DNA of 64,000 bases, taken from positions 124,001-188,000 of the forward strand of contig RSEE01000106.1 of assembly GCA_003971905.1 (NCBI GenBank), written 5' to 3'. The notes under the pieces were generated by a model. The model was given only the letters and a program-made list of their open reading frames with translations. It made no database searches and was not told the DNA's origin. The DNA is from Moniliella sp. 'wahieum'. Lineage: Eukaryota; Basidiomycota; Moniliellomycetes; Moniliellales; Moniliellaceae. The position numbers and the translations under genes were made by a program. Below, one piece after another: positions 1 through 10,140 of the stretch. The stretch's first letter is position 1, and every line of letters begins with the position of its first letter.

Positions 1-187
1 CGGGGGGGTTGCTGATGAGGTGGGGCGCTGGGCGGGCACTGGCGGAGGTGGCGCTCACACTGGCTCGTCTGCTTGAGCCGGGGCTGGGGGAGCGGGTGGC
101 GCGGCCGAGGACGTGCTGTTGCTTGCGACGCTTGGAGACCGGCTCGGGGTCCGTGGTGTTGGGCGGCGGCGGCGGCGGGCAGGACAT
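1..187 (-). CDS. N-terminal part of an unrecognised gene running off the left edge
   Basis: On the minus strand an ATG at 187 opens a frame that stays open to base 1, giving about 62 residues. It starts with Met-Ser-Cys followed by a run of prolines, then a basic cluster (SKRRKQQ) that could be a nuclear localisation signal, then Ser/Arg/Pro-rich sequence. The frame has no stop inside the window, so the gene continues to the left. The composition fits a disordered N-terminus of a nuclear protein, but no domain is visible and the family cannot be named. The start is the first ATG of the frame and is only a guess. Confidence 0.4.
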   Translation of the reverse strand, partial: MSCPPPPPPNTTDPEPVSKRRKQQHVLGRATRSPSPGSSRRASVSATSASARPAPHLISNPP

Positions 188-766
188 ATGCGGGAGGATG
201 GGGTGGAAGGGGGCGTGGAGGAGCCGCGTCGAAGCGAGGCTACGCCAATAACCGAAGCTCAAATAACAAAGGTGCGCCATTTAATGGGTCTGGCCATCTG
301 GACTGTGTGCGCGGTCTGGCGGCTAAAAAAACGCAGCCTATCCCCGCAGGCCGACCGTCCTATGACACGATGACGGTCATCCACACCCGCATTGGCCTCA
401 CCGATCTCAGATTGATCTCATCCCTCTCGCCTATCCTACGCCCTCGGGTAGATACAGTCGACGGCGGCCGCGCACGGATCGCTTGTTTTATAATTGCTAG
501 CACTGCACCAGCAGCATTCCTTTGTAGATATAGTAAACCGTGTTTTTTTTGCATGTCGTACCCATGCTTGCCTGCAGCTCCTCCCTCTAATACTTCTCCT
601 CTGCGTTGGATCTCCTCTACCCACTATATCTGCACGATACACTTGTATCGGCACGAATCAGGCTAAGGAGACGAGACGCGAGCGCCCTATTGGATGGGCC
701 ATAGTCCGTCGGCACCGGCAAGCGAGCGACGCGAGCGACGAGAGGAAAGACGGGGGCAGAGTCACA
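188..766. other. Spacer between the left-edge gene and the lectin gene
   Basis: No gene is supported here. Overlapping short frames occur in several phases, none with a recognisable domain. It probably holds the 5' flank of the left-edge gene and the 3' flank of the lectin gene. Confidence 0.4.
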
Positions 767-1906
767 CTAGAAGCGCTTGGCGTCGTAGACCCGCTTGGAT
801 TGGTAAAAGTGCCACGCGACTCCTCCAATCACTCCAATCCCCGCCACTGCCAGCACCACCTTAAGTACCCGCCACACCAAACCAACCACGCCCGCCATCA
901 ACCAGTGGATCATGCCTGGGCCCGACGCACCCCCCTTGGCCCCTGCCTTGCTCGTCTTGCCCCATTGCCCAGGAACGGCTCGGCCTCGGCCCGTGCCGCC
1001 ATTTGCCAGCGGCTTGTGCACAATCGAATGGGTTTCCACCGACACCAGCTCGTGGTTGTCTGACACCTCGCCCGTCGCCGCTGTAAAACCCAGGAAGGGG
1101 TTTTCGGGCAGCTTGAATTTACCAATCTCGCTTCAAGCAACGCAGTGTGATGCCCCCACGCGAAGTCAGCCCTGCTATTCTCTTCGCCCCACCACACACA
1201 CGGCCACATACTCAGCCCCCCCCCCCACACTGACCAGGCAAAACCACAATGACACTTACAAACAAGGTTCCCATTGGTCCCACTCCTTGGTTTGCAGCTG
1301 CAGCTCAATGTACTCGCCGTCAACGTAGGTCAACCTCGCACGGGCTGATACCGGCGTGTCGCGGAACCGGATCGAGCAGCCTCCCACCTCTAGGTTGACC
1401 CCGTCCTGACTCGGCATGTAGGGTGTATACTTGCCCCCCTGCAAGGCCATCACGCGTGGGAATGCATAGGGATGCGGACCGTTGGCGTACGTATCAAACG
1501 TCACTCCCAACCCGTCGAACGTAGCCTGGTTTCCCAAGGCCGGGCCACTCTGGGCGCGTTCCGAGGTGAGCCAGAGCGCCATCCCATCGCCAAAGACATG
1601 ATGCGACCGGCCGGCGATGGCAAACTCCACCGTAATCTGAAAGTCACGCGCATGAATGGGATGACGCGTCCAAATCCAGCCCTGCTGGGACTTTTTGTCC
1701 TGGGTCAAACGCACTCCTCGAGCCGAATCGATGATGGTGGACCCGCCAAAGTCCCAAAACTGGTTTTGCAGGTCACCGTCCACATAAGGGTGGCGAAGCG
1801 ACGCTGCTTTCAGCGAGATAAGCGCTTCGTAGTCGTCTTGCGTGTACGCGCATCGCCCCACCGACGCTACACATACCGCCACCACCAGCACAGCCAGCAG
1901 CAACAT
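767..1906 (-). CDS. L-type (legume-like) lectin cargo receptor, VIP36/ERGIC-53/Emp46-47 family
   Basis: A type I membrane protein expected to cycle between ER and Golgi and carry N-glycosylated cargo. The joined protein is about 336 residues. It starts with a hydrophobic signal peptide (MLLLAVLVVAV...), then a legume-type lectin domain with the family motifs QNQFWDFGGSTII, FGDGMALW, a TFDTYANG strand and PENPFLGFTAATGEVSDNHELV. A Ser/Gly linker, a single transmembrane helix (about WLMAGVVGLVWRVLKVVLAVAG) and a short basic tail ending KRVYDAKRF follow. One intron (1131-1259, gtaagt...aag) is inferred because joining its edges restores the conserved CFEIGKFKLPENP stretch. The start at 1906 is chosen because it places the signal peptide at the N-terminus; the frame extends further upstream without similarity. 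The frame needs no other correction. Confidence 0.88.
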
Positions 1907-2787
1907 GATGGGGGACGGGAACCGCACGGACTCCTCCCCCCCGCCATTTGTGTTGGCCTCTTTGTGCTGTGGTTTGCTGTGTCGGGTCAGGCTCAGCTTA
2001 AACCCCTTTATTACCACGCTCCAGGCGCAGCGCCACTTCATTCCGCTATTCTGCCACGTCATATACCCTGCGCTTATACGCCCCCTAGAACTTGCTCAGG
2101 GGCAGTGTGGCTTCTCTCCGTCCCACATTAAGTGGAGCTTGATGGTGGTGGGGCTGCAATTGCGCTGGCCTTCTTTGTGATATACCACGACATGTGGCGT
2201 AGGAGTTGGTACGGGTTCTCCTCTGGGAACGAGCCTGGCCAAGCGCAGAAGCGCTAACTGTTTTTAACAGAGGTCACACATGACACACACGGTCTCCTTT
2301 TCGTACAAGAGAGTGGTGGTGTGGCGCACGTATAGTCTACCAAGGGTGGGCAATGTGGGAAGCCGAGTATGGATCTGGACTGGTGGCTGCTCCCTCCAAA
2401 GGAGAGGGCAGCAGTGGATACCAGAGGGCCAGCCGGCGTGGGTGGCGCCAGTCGCAATATGTGCTACCCTCTCCTATGGTGTGGCATCGGAGACCAAAAA
2501 TATATTCGCATGGCCGCCTCTGGATGCATGATGCACCACAACCGGTGATGTCGGTACAAAGTGAAACGCCGCCGCGTGGCCAACATTTCAAACATTTCAA
2601 ATCACATCAGCTAAAATGTTCAAACGTTCAAGCGCACTACTCTACTAGCACGTGACACATGTCCTCTTGCACCGATCGGCACCAATTTTTTTCGGCCATG
2701 CTTTTTTTGGCGGCTTTCTTCAAGCTTGAAGCGACTCAGCCGCGTCGCGCCTCAGGTTCCGACCACCACCACCGCTCTCCTTCCAGC
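1907..2787. promoter_or_regulatory. Divergent promoter region between the lectin and nucleolin-like genes
   Basis: The two genes point away from each other across about 880 bp, so both promoters must lie here. No TATA box or operator can be assigned with confidence. A short duplicated stretch is visible near 2583-2600 (acatttcaa twice). The small frames in this interval look like chance. Confidence 0.45.
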
Positions 2788-4503
2788 ATGGGTTCCAAAG
2801 CAGTAACTAAGAAATCCACCGCGCCCAAGGCCGACAAGAAGGCCCCTGTTGCCGCCAAGAAGGCCGAATCGAAGTCCAAGGTGACCAAGACCGCCAAGAA
2901 GCAGGAATCGTCTTCGGACGAGTCCAGCTCTTCCGATTCGGACTCGGACTCCGACTCTGACTCGGATTCGGGCTCGGACTCTGACTCGAGCTCGAGCTCG
3001 AGTTCCAGTTCCAGCTCTAACTCTAGCTCCAGCTCCGGCTCCAGCTCCAGCTCGGAGCAGGAGAAGCCTGCACCCAAGGCCGCGGAGAGCAGCGACTCCG
3101 ACAGCGATTCGAGCAGCGATTCGGACAGCGACTCGGACAGCGACTCGGACGACGCGTCCGACGAAAAGCCTGCCGCTGCAGAGACAAAGAAGGCGGACGC
3201 CTCCAGTGACGGCTCTTCCGACTCTGACTCTGACTCTGGACTCGGGCTCTGGCTCGGGCTCTGAATCGGACTCGGACTCGTCTGACTCTGACGCCGACTC
3301 TGACTCTGAAGAGAAGACCGAGAAGGATGCTAAGGTATGCACTCCCCGATACCTGTCGCCAACCAGCCCTCCACCTCTGCAGGGCTCTCCCTCTTATCAT
3401 TGGATTACGCTAACCTCCTTTCCTCATTCCCTCTCCGCCTACCAGGCTGCCAAGGCTGCGTCTTCTTCTAGCGCAAGCTCCGCCTCGTCCAGCGCCGCCT
3501 CGGACTCGGACTCTGACTCGGACTCTGACTCTGACTCGGAATCTGGATCGGGCTCAAGCGACTCGGACTCGGATTCCGAGTCTGATGAGGATGAGGATGA
3601 CGACGAGGAAATGGAAGAGGCCAAGGAAGAGAAGCCTGTTTCGAAGAAGCGCAAGGCAGAGGACGAGGATGAGGCTCAAGGGAGCAGCAAAGCCGTTAAG
3701 GTGAACGCATCAGATTCCCCTGCTACCAACGCTGAGGCGGGTGAGGAGGAACCAACGAGTGTGTTTGTGGGCCAGCTGTCGTGGAACGTGGACGATGACT
3801 GGCTGGCCGAGGTATTTGCCAAGGTGGGCGCTGTCAAATCGGCGCGTGTGCAGACTGACCGGGAGACCCAGCGCTCTCGTGGATTTGGCTACGTCGAATT
3901 CGAGTCACACCAAGACGCAAAGAAGGCAGCTGAGGAGATGGATGGCTTTGAACTCGATGGCCGCAACATCCGTGTCAACTTTGCCACCCCGCGTCCACCC
4001 AAGGACCCCAACCACCGCCAGCATGCCGCTGAGCAGCGCGCCAAGATGCGTGGCGACAAGATTTCCGAGCCTTCGGCTACCCTCTTTATGGGCGGTCTGG
4101 CATGGAAGGCCACCGACGACGACGTGTGGGAGGCCTTTGGTCAGGTCGCCGCTGTCAACCACGTCCGGATTCCCAAAGACATTGAGACCGACAAGCCCAA
4201 AGGCTTTGGTTACATTGAGTTTGGCTCGGTGGAGGACGCGACCAAAGCACTCAACACTCTCAATGGCTCGCAGATTGCCGGCCGGCCGATTCGTCTGGAC
4301 TATGCGCCCCCGCGTGACCAGGCGGGCGGTAGCGGCGGACGCGGTGGGGGACGTGGTGGACGTGGCGGGTTTGGCGGCCGGGGTGGTGGACGTGGCGGCG
4401 GTCGTGGTGGCGGCCGTGGCGGGTTTCAGTCGCGTGACAGTGGCTACGCCCGCCGTTCGGGCGCGGCCGCTGCCCGGAGGGCAAGAAGATCTCTTTTGAC
4501 TAA
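2788..4503 (+). CDS. Nucleolin-like nucleolar protein (Gar2/Nsr1 type)
   Basis: Nucleolar RNA-binding protein expected to act in 18S rRNA processing and small-subunit assembly. Order of parts: a Lys/Ala basic N-terminus from ATG 2788; long Ser-Asp/Glu acidic tracts (2920-3600), typical CK2 targets; a basic KKRKAEDEDE stretch; RRM1 (about 3760-3995, RNP motifs VFVGQLSW and SRGFGYVEF); RRM2 (about 4080-4310, TLFMGGLAW and PKGFGYIEF); a Gly-Arg-rich tail (4330-4430). One intron is clear at 3335-3445 (gtatgc...accag). Two frame corrections are needed: one extra base near 3238 in the acidic repeat and one missing base near 4474 in a CCC run. With the second, the protein ends in GKKISFD, a tail I recall as typical of fungal Gar2-type proteins, with stop TAA at 4501-4503. 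Without it the frame runs to 4561 with an unrelated tail. Confidence 0.85.
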
Positions 4504-5163
4504 GGACATCGTGTCCTGTGGCACTCCCGTCGGTCTCCCACGGTCGATCGCTGCCTCGTGATAGAACCCCCTCCTTCCCCGCCCCCCCCCCTCCCCGCCC
4601 CCTCGCCTTCCCTTCCTGCTCTCCTATCCCCCAAAAGCCAGTAGGACACTGGCACCCAATTGTACTACTTTTCTCGACGCCATCGCTTTTCTTGTTCTTC
4701 TGCACTTGCTCTTAATTAGCCCGACCCTAGAACATGTATGTAGTAGTCATTTTTACCCAATGCCATGAGAACAGTATAGTCGGGATGCAAGACCGTATCC
4801 GGGTCTTTAGTATGTCACGATCCTCTTATAAGGAGGTACCAGGGGTACCTCATCAGAAGAAGTCGGCGTTGTGGTGTAAGTACCTGATCAGGCCAAAAGC
4901 GGTAAGGGCAAGGCAAAAAAAATCCGAAGCGACCGCTCGTTCTGCTCCACCCCAACCAACCTATAACCGGCATATCCAACATCCGCTGTTCCTTTCTTAT
5001 TGTCCGCAAGTCGAACCGCGCACTGTGCTACTCACAACATTCCTATGATTATACTTTACTTTTCGCGCACCATTCTGCTGGATCGGTACCCATTCTTCCT
5101 TAAGCAAAGGTGGGTGTCACGAATACATTAATGCATATATGCACCTTCAAAGCGAAGCCACCC
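4504..5163. other. Convergent 3' spacer between nucleolin-like and MAK11-like genes
   Basis: Both neighbouring genes end into this stretch. It has C- and T-rich tracts right after the nucleolin stop (4566-4640) and no supported gene. It probably holds both 3' UTRs and polyadenylation sites. Confidence 0.5.
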
Positions 5164-7007
5164 TCAGTCCGACTCGTCGGCTTCTTGCTCGACTTCAGAC
5201 TCACCCTCCAACTCTGGCTCATCGCCATCATCGTCATCGTCGTTATCGTCGCTGTCGCTGGAGTACTCTTCCAGCAAACCATCCTTCTTGGCCTGCTCGA
5301 TTTGCTTCTCGAGTTGCTGCAGTTCGGCCTCTTCGGCGTCCGTATCAACATCCTCGTCGCTGTCAACCTCGTCCGAATCGGCATCTTCCATCTCCTCGTC
5401 ACTCTCCTCCACACCCTCGTCAATCTGCACCGCCTTGCCTTTGCCCTTGGGGTCAGGCTTCTTCTCCTCCACCACGCCAGCGGTGCTGAGACAGGTGAGA
5501 CGCGTCCCCTTGGTGCTAAACTCGCCCACGGGAAGGAGCTCTTCTGGTTCGGGTACCGTCTTGGCAAGCAAGCCTCCCATGCGCGACAAGTCAAACGCCC
5601 GCACCAACCCATCTGACGAAACAGTCACACCTACCTGCACGGCTTCACCATCCACCAGTACAGGAATGGCCGACACAGCCTTTACTCTGTCAAACACAAT
5701 GCATCCCAGCCTCGAGTCAGTGGATCGTCACGGTTGAGCCGGGAAAAAGGAAGAGGTGATAATACATACCGGTTGCCATGCCCACATAGACGAGCAACCT
5801 CTCGGAAGGTGGGCATGCCCTCTTGTTCAAAGGGGTGCTCGACATCAAACACATGCACCATCTTGTCTTCCCCAGCAGCCAAAAGAGCCTCATGGGCGTT
5901 CCCTTCTTCATCTTGGAACGAACCGAAGAGCACATCATGCCAGCGAACCCGGGTTTGGGTTTCGCCAACCAAGTTCATTGCCGTGTCATATACCCGCATG
6001 GAAGGACCGGCAACGACGGCAAAACGGGAACCCTTCGTATCCCACGCAACCTTTCTGCCGTGGTAGGAATTTTGGTCGACACTGCTGGCTTGCCGCGCAT
6101 TAGATCCCACATCCGTACTGTCCGATCCTTGCCTACCGAGATGGCCACCTTGCCACTCGGATGCGTCGCTACATCGTGCACGGCGCCCTTATGGCCCTTG
6201 AGAGTGGTAAGCAAACTCCACTCCCTTGCACGATACACGTTGATCAACCCGTCTTCCGACGTGTGATGAGAAAGCTCTTGGACGGGAAGTGGACCGAGGT
6301 AATGGTACCACTGTGTCCTGTCAACCCACCTACTTCGACCTTTTTCTTCAGGTCCCACACCTTGATCATCTCGTCGTTCCCGCCCGTGGCCAGCCAACGC
6401 GACCCCGTGCCAGCACAAGCCGCAGTCCGAATGGACGAGACGTGAGCGGGGAACATGAAAATCGGCTTCAACTCCACTTCCAACTCGCCTTGCTCCGAGC
6501 GTGAAGCAGAGCCTTGCAGGCCATAGAGCAAGCGCTCGTAGCTACCAGCCACAACAACGAATGTACGCGTCGGTTCGCCTGACGTCACAGCCAACGCAGG
6601 GACATCAGAAGGGGATTGGATGGTTTTGGTCTGCTTGGCTGCCATTTTGGCCAGCTGCTTCTCGCGCTTAAACTCGGCGAGTGCCTCGGCTTTTTTGCGT
6701 TGGATAAACTCGTGCTTGGTTTTGGCATGCTTGTCGTTCTTGCCTGGATGTTGAGCAGAGGACTGTGCCTTTCCCGGACGCCCTTTTGCGCGCACGTCAG
6801 TGTAATTCTTGTTGAGGCGCGTGGGCATGGGCTTGGCCAGCTCAGCGGCCTTGGCGGCAGCGCGACGGGCAGCACCACTCGTGGTACTGCGCTCGGGAGC
6901 AGCCTCGGTCTTGAAGTCTTCAAAGCGAGTGGGCTTCTTGTCGGGCTTGGCGCCCTTCATCCCCTTTTGGAGGGCCCTTTCTTGCCTGCGTGCCGGGGGG
7001 GTGGCAT
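5164..7007 (-). CDS. MAK11: MAK11/PAK1IP1-like WD40 protein, 60S ribosome biogenesis
   Basis: WD40 beta-propeller protein of the Mak11/PAK1IP1 family, expected in the nucleolus at an early step of 60S subunit assembly. The N-terminal part (to about 6580) is Lys/Ala-rich and charged, longer than I expect for the family. Repeats follow: LATGGNDEMIKVWDL and GHSGTITSVHF, then SEDGLINVYRAREW, GHKGAVHDVATHPSGKVAISVGKDRTVRMWDL, then KVAWDTKGSRFAVV with MRVYD, and VRAFDLSRMGG. It ends in a long Asp/Glu-rich acidic tail. One intron is inferred at 5711-5769 (gtatgt...gag), giving HGNRLGCIVFDRVKA. One-base deletions near 6270 and 6070 break the frame, and another near 6962 separates the likely start (ATG 7007, MPPP...) from the body. 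A fallback start is ATG 6960. RPS14 lies just upstream in the same orientation. Confidence 0.75.
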
Positions 7008-7756
7008 GGTTGAAAAGTAGTGGTGGTGGTGGTGGTGCTTGGGCCTGGCCCGGCCAAACGCCATGTCTCCCAGCCTGGCAGCCCGAAAAAAAAGGACACC
7101 GGTGCAACCGCCGCGCTTGAACAGTTCATCAGCATTATGGGGGCAAGCCCAACCCTAGCACTGGTCACGCGTTGTGGTGTGTGATGCAAATGCGACGTGA
7201 CATGTGACATGTGACAGGTGGCCGCCGCTGCTGCGTCGCCTTCACCTGATTATATTTCCACAGCCAATTATCCTTGAGTCCGACCGCTCTTACAGGTGCG
7301 GTTTCTGTCATGGAGGAAACTCCCATCCCTTCGATCCGTCGGACAAAGACACATTGACTCCGCCTACTAGCAATCCAAATGCGGGGGCGAGATCATTGCT
7401 TCTGTCGAGAATCTGGCAGAGCAAGTTGGTGCACGACTAATATTGATAGGTTTGTCTGTTCAGAACACGCAATTACTACTAACGAAATGACATGCCGAAT
7501 CAACAGGGATGTGGAAGACTGTGCAGTACACTGGTCTAGTGCATTGAGAGTTGGCGAAACGCCTCAACAGGAAGGCATGCATGGAGCAGGGTGCAGTGGA
7601 GACTCGATGACACCTTCGGGCAGGGAGAGGGGTATGTGGGGGGTTCAATCCTCTCCCTCTCCCGCAGGCCCAATGGATTAGGAGGGGGGTACGCTGGGGT
7701 TTCAATCCTCTCCCCTCCTCAAATCCATAAGCCGTATGTGCGACAAGACATCCCAC
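7008..7756. other. Spacer between RPS14 and MAK11-like genes
   Basis: Contains the 3' flank of RPS14 and the 5' flank of the MAK11-like gene. No gene is supported. It includes two tandem hairpin-forming repeats, listed separately. Confidence 0.5.
7616..7732. repeat. Two tandem hairpin repeats with tRNA B-box-like cores
   Basis: Two imperfect copies of about 55 bp lie side by side. Each starts with a GAGGGG-type arm, has a core reading (g)gggttcaatcc or ggtttcaatcc, and closes with CCTCTCCC or CCCCTCC, so each can fold as a stem. The core resembles the tRNA gene B box (GGTTCRANYCC). No complete tRNA cloverleaf can be drawn. Confidence 0.55.
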
Positions 7757-8203
7757 TCACAGACGGCGACCACGACGGCCGCCCTTCCTGCGGGTCGAGT
7801 CAGTCGGGACAGGGGTTACATCCTCAATGCGGCCAATGCGCATGCCCGAACGCGCCAGGGCACGCAGAGCTGATTGGGCCCCCGGGCCAGGTGACTTGGT
7901 GCCTGTGCCACCCGTCGCACGCAGCTTGATATGCAGAGCGGTGATGCCCACCTCTTTGCAGCGAGCAGCAACGTCCTGAGCCGCCAGCATGGCCGCGTAC
8001 GGAGACGACTCGTCCCGGTCCGCCTTTACCTTCATGCCACCAGTAACGCGGCTGATCGTCTCCTTTCCCGACAAGTCCGTCACGTGGATGAACGAGTCGT
8101 TGTAAGAAGCAAAGATGTGAGCCGTGCCAAACACGAGCTCCCCATTGCCAACTTGGGGGCCAAGTGCGACAGCGGGAGCAGCAGTGCGGGTCTTAGGGGG
8201 CAT
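7757..8203 (-). CDS. RPS14: 40S ribosomal protein S14 (uS11)
   Basis: Component of the small-subunit platform that contacts 18S rRNA near the decoding region. The single frame encodes 148 residues, the usual length. It carries the conserved [40 protein letters not shown] and [25 protein letters not shown] segments, and ends in the invariant Arg-rich tail GRRGRRL. The start is ATG at 8203 (MPPKTRT). No intron is needed in the coding part and the frame is intact. Confidence 0.97.
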   Translation of the reverse strand: MPPKTRTAAPAVALGPQVGNGELVFGTAHIFASYNDSFIHVTDLSGKETISRVTGGMKVKADRDESSPYAAMLAAQDVAARCKEVGITALHIKLRATGGTGTKSPGPGAQSALRALARSGMRIGRIEDVTPVPTDSTRRKGGRRGRRL

Positions 8204-8889
8204 ATTTCTGCAAGAAGAGCAGTGTCAGCAGCCTGATGGAAGAGCATCCTGGGCCATAGCAAACAAGCGACGAGGAAGACAAGCAAAAGCAACTGTCCTT
8301 GCTCCAGGCAAAGTGAAGCAAAGGAGGTCACAGCACCATTGACATTCCGAGAGCGCGGAGCTGCGTGCCTTCAGATAGACATCAACATTCTCTCTCCGTT
8401 TGTCACTGGGGCAACGGGCCCTGGGCCTCAACAAGGAGGGTGAACGCACCTTGAGCCGGTCGGTGGAGAACCAACACCAGTCTGTCGGGCTCAGGCCTCC
8501 TAAGTGCTCAATCCGAGGCTGAGCTTCGTATTGCCTGCCAGTAGGGTTGTCGGATCAGCTGTGGCGTAATTAAAATTAAGTGAAATATTATGAAGGTTCA
8601 AGCATTTCAATAATACCCGCTAATGGTTGTTGAACTTCAACGTTCATTGAACGTTGATTTTTAACACACACGCTCTGGCCTTTAATATAGGACGAAAAAA
8701 ACTTTACGCTAAACAGACTCGCTCATTCAGTGTGGGCTGTTAGCCCGCGCCAACCCATTCCGGAGGCCGCTGGTGTTGCCAGCGGGTCACGACCCTATGG
8801 AGAATCCTGCCAACCGCTTCCCAACCGGATGTAACGTGGGTGGATATAAAAACAAGTCACAAAAAAGGAAGTTAACCGCAGTATCTTAC
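8204..8889. other. RPS14 upstream region
   Basis: Presumed promoter and 5' UTR of RPS14. No gene is seen. Near 8620-8660 there is a patch of ttgaac/ttcaac/aacgtt sequence of the same style as the heptad arrays described elsewhere. Confidence 0.45.
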
Positions 8890-8892
8890 AGT

Positions 8893-9297
8893 CGGGGCTA
8901 TAAGGCGAGGGAGACCTCAGTCGGGATTAGGTCAAGGGATGTAGCAATCATTCGTGGGGGAGAAACAAGAGCAGATGTTGACCAAGTTACTAAGTCCCAG
9001 CCACCTCCGAGGTCACCCTGACTCTCTTACACATCCCGGCACCACGCCAGTATCTCTACCTTCTTTCCTTTCTCCTCCTTCTTCTCCTTCTTCTTCTGAT
9101 CCTCAACAGTCTTCTTCTATACCCAGATCCGGTCTTCTCTCTACCACTGCATAACTGCACTTAGGACATCGGGGTAACCAGGATCATTAGCAGAAGACAT
9201 GGTGCGAAGTGGAAAGAACAGGGAAAGAACAGGGAAAGAACGGGGCGCTCGGGACGAAGAAATTGGAAATGGGAGCGAGATCAGCCAAACAATGGCA
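8893..9297 (-). mobile_element. LTR-like repeat next to a gypsy integrase remnant
   Basis: Two blocks of this stretch recur near 53.1 kb: the first (about 8893-8960) and the last (about 9175-9295, including gacatggtgcgaagtgga and gaagaaattggaaatgggag). The 53-kb copy lacks the roughly 210 bp in between. The position downstream of the minus-strand integrase remnant is where a 3' LTR would lie. A local 11-bp direct repeat (gggaaagaaca type) occurs at 9220-9243. Exact ends and target-site duplications cannot be fixed by eye. Confidence 0.55.
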
Positions 9298-9492
9298 TTT
9301 CCCCCTTTCACAGACCTCATCTACCGGGTGGCGACGGAGGCGAGAGGAGGGCGAGTCGGCGGGGCATGAGACTCAGCCTTATCGGGATAGAGGACATGAA
9401 AACGGACGGCTCGGCGTCATGAAACATGTCCGCGGGGACTCCTATTGTGAACGGGATAGCCCCGGAAGTGAACAAATACTTAATCTTCCGAG

Positions 9493-10140
9493 TCACAGCC
9501 CTTGCGGGGAGAGTCGAGGACTCGTGGTGAACCACACATCGGAACCCTTTTCGGGGAGAGTAGGCAGGGGCATGATCAAGCGGGCAGGGGCCACGTCACC
9601 CGTTGTGTAGGCAAGCATACTAGTGGGACACATGAAACACGTCATGGAGGTGTAGACCGACAGAAGGTCGCTGGTTAGATATATTCGTCCCGGCGGACCA
9701 AGACAAGCTGGCCAGCAGTGAAGGAAGCGCCTCGGTGCGCTGATCGGCATAGTGCTTGTAGCCTTTTTCGCCACGGCGAGCGTCCGGAAGGCCACTACCT
9801 GTACCGAACGCAAATCCTCAAGGTACGATGAAGTGGCGGGCACGGGCGAAGTGGTGGGCACCAACTCCCCCCGGGGGGAATAAGCATAATTAAGGACAAA
9901 ATGGGACTGGCAGATGCTCGAGTGGGAGGTCCAGTTGTAGGCAAATCGGCCATGGGGAGTAGGTTGAACCAAATGGACTGCTGCTCGTCGAGGTATAACA
10001 GCGGAGTACTATTCTAGGATTTGATTGATGCGCTCGGTTTGGCCGTCCGTCTGGGGGTGGTACGCGGTGCGGAGACTCGACTTGACGCCCAATCCAGCAC
10101 ACAAGGCTCGCAGAAGTGGCTCGTGAAAGTCGGTCATATT
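9493..10140 (-). pseudogene. Decayed Ty3/gypsy retrotransposon integrase
   Basis: Read on the minus strand, pieces in different frames give [12 protein letters not shown], then the gypsy integrase hallmark [17 protein letters not shown], then RFAYN...HSS...FVLNYAYSPR, and finally a C-terminal part ending near LPEKGSDVW. This is the core and C-terminal end of a Ty3/gypsy integrase. Stops and frame changes interrupt it, and no reverse transcriptase or gag is seen in the expected places. It is a dead fragment pointing to lower coordinates, with LTR-like sequence on its 3' side. Confidence 0.75.

Noticed and set aside
3232-3245. Programmed frameshift in the nucleolin-like gene
   Set aside because: A single extra base in a repetitive Ser-Asp tract is better explained by an assembly error, given similar breaks in almost all neighbours.
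3905-4705. 266-codon minus-strand frame
   Set aside because: Lies opposite the two RRM domains and the Gly-Arg tail of the nucleolin-like gene.
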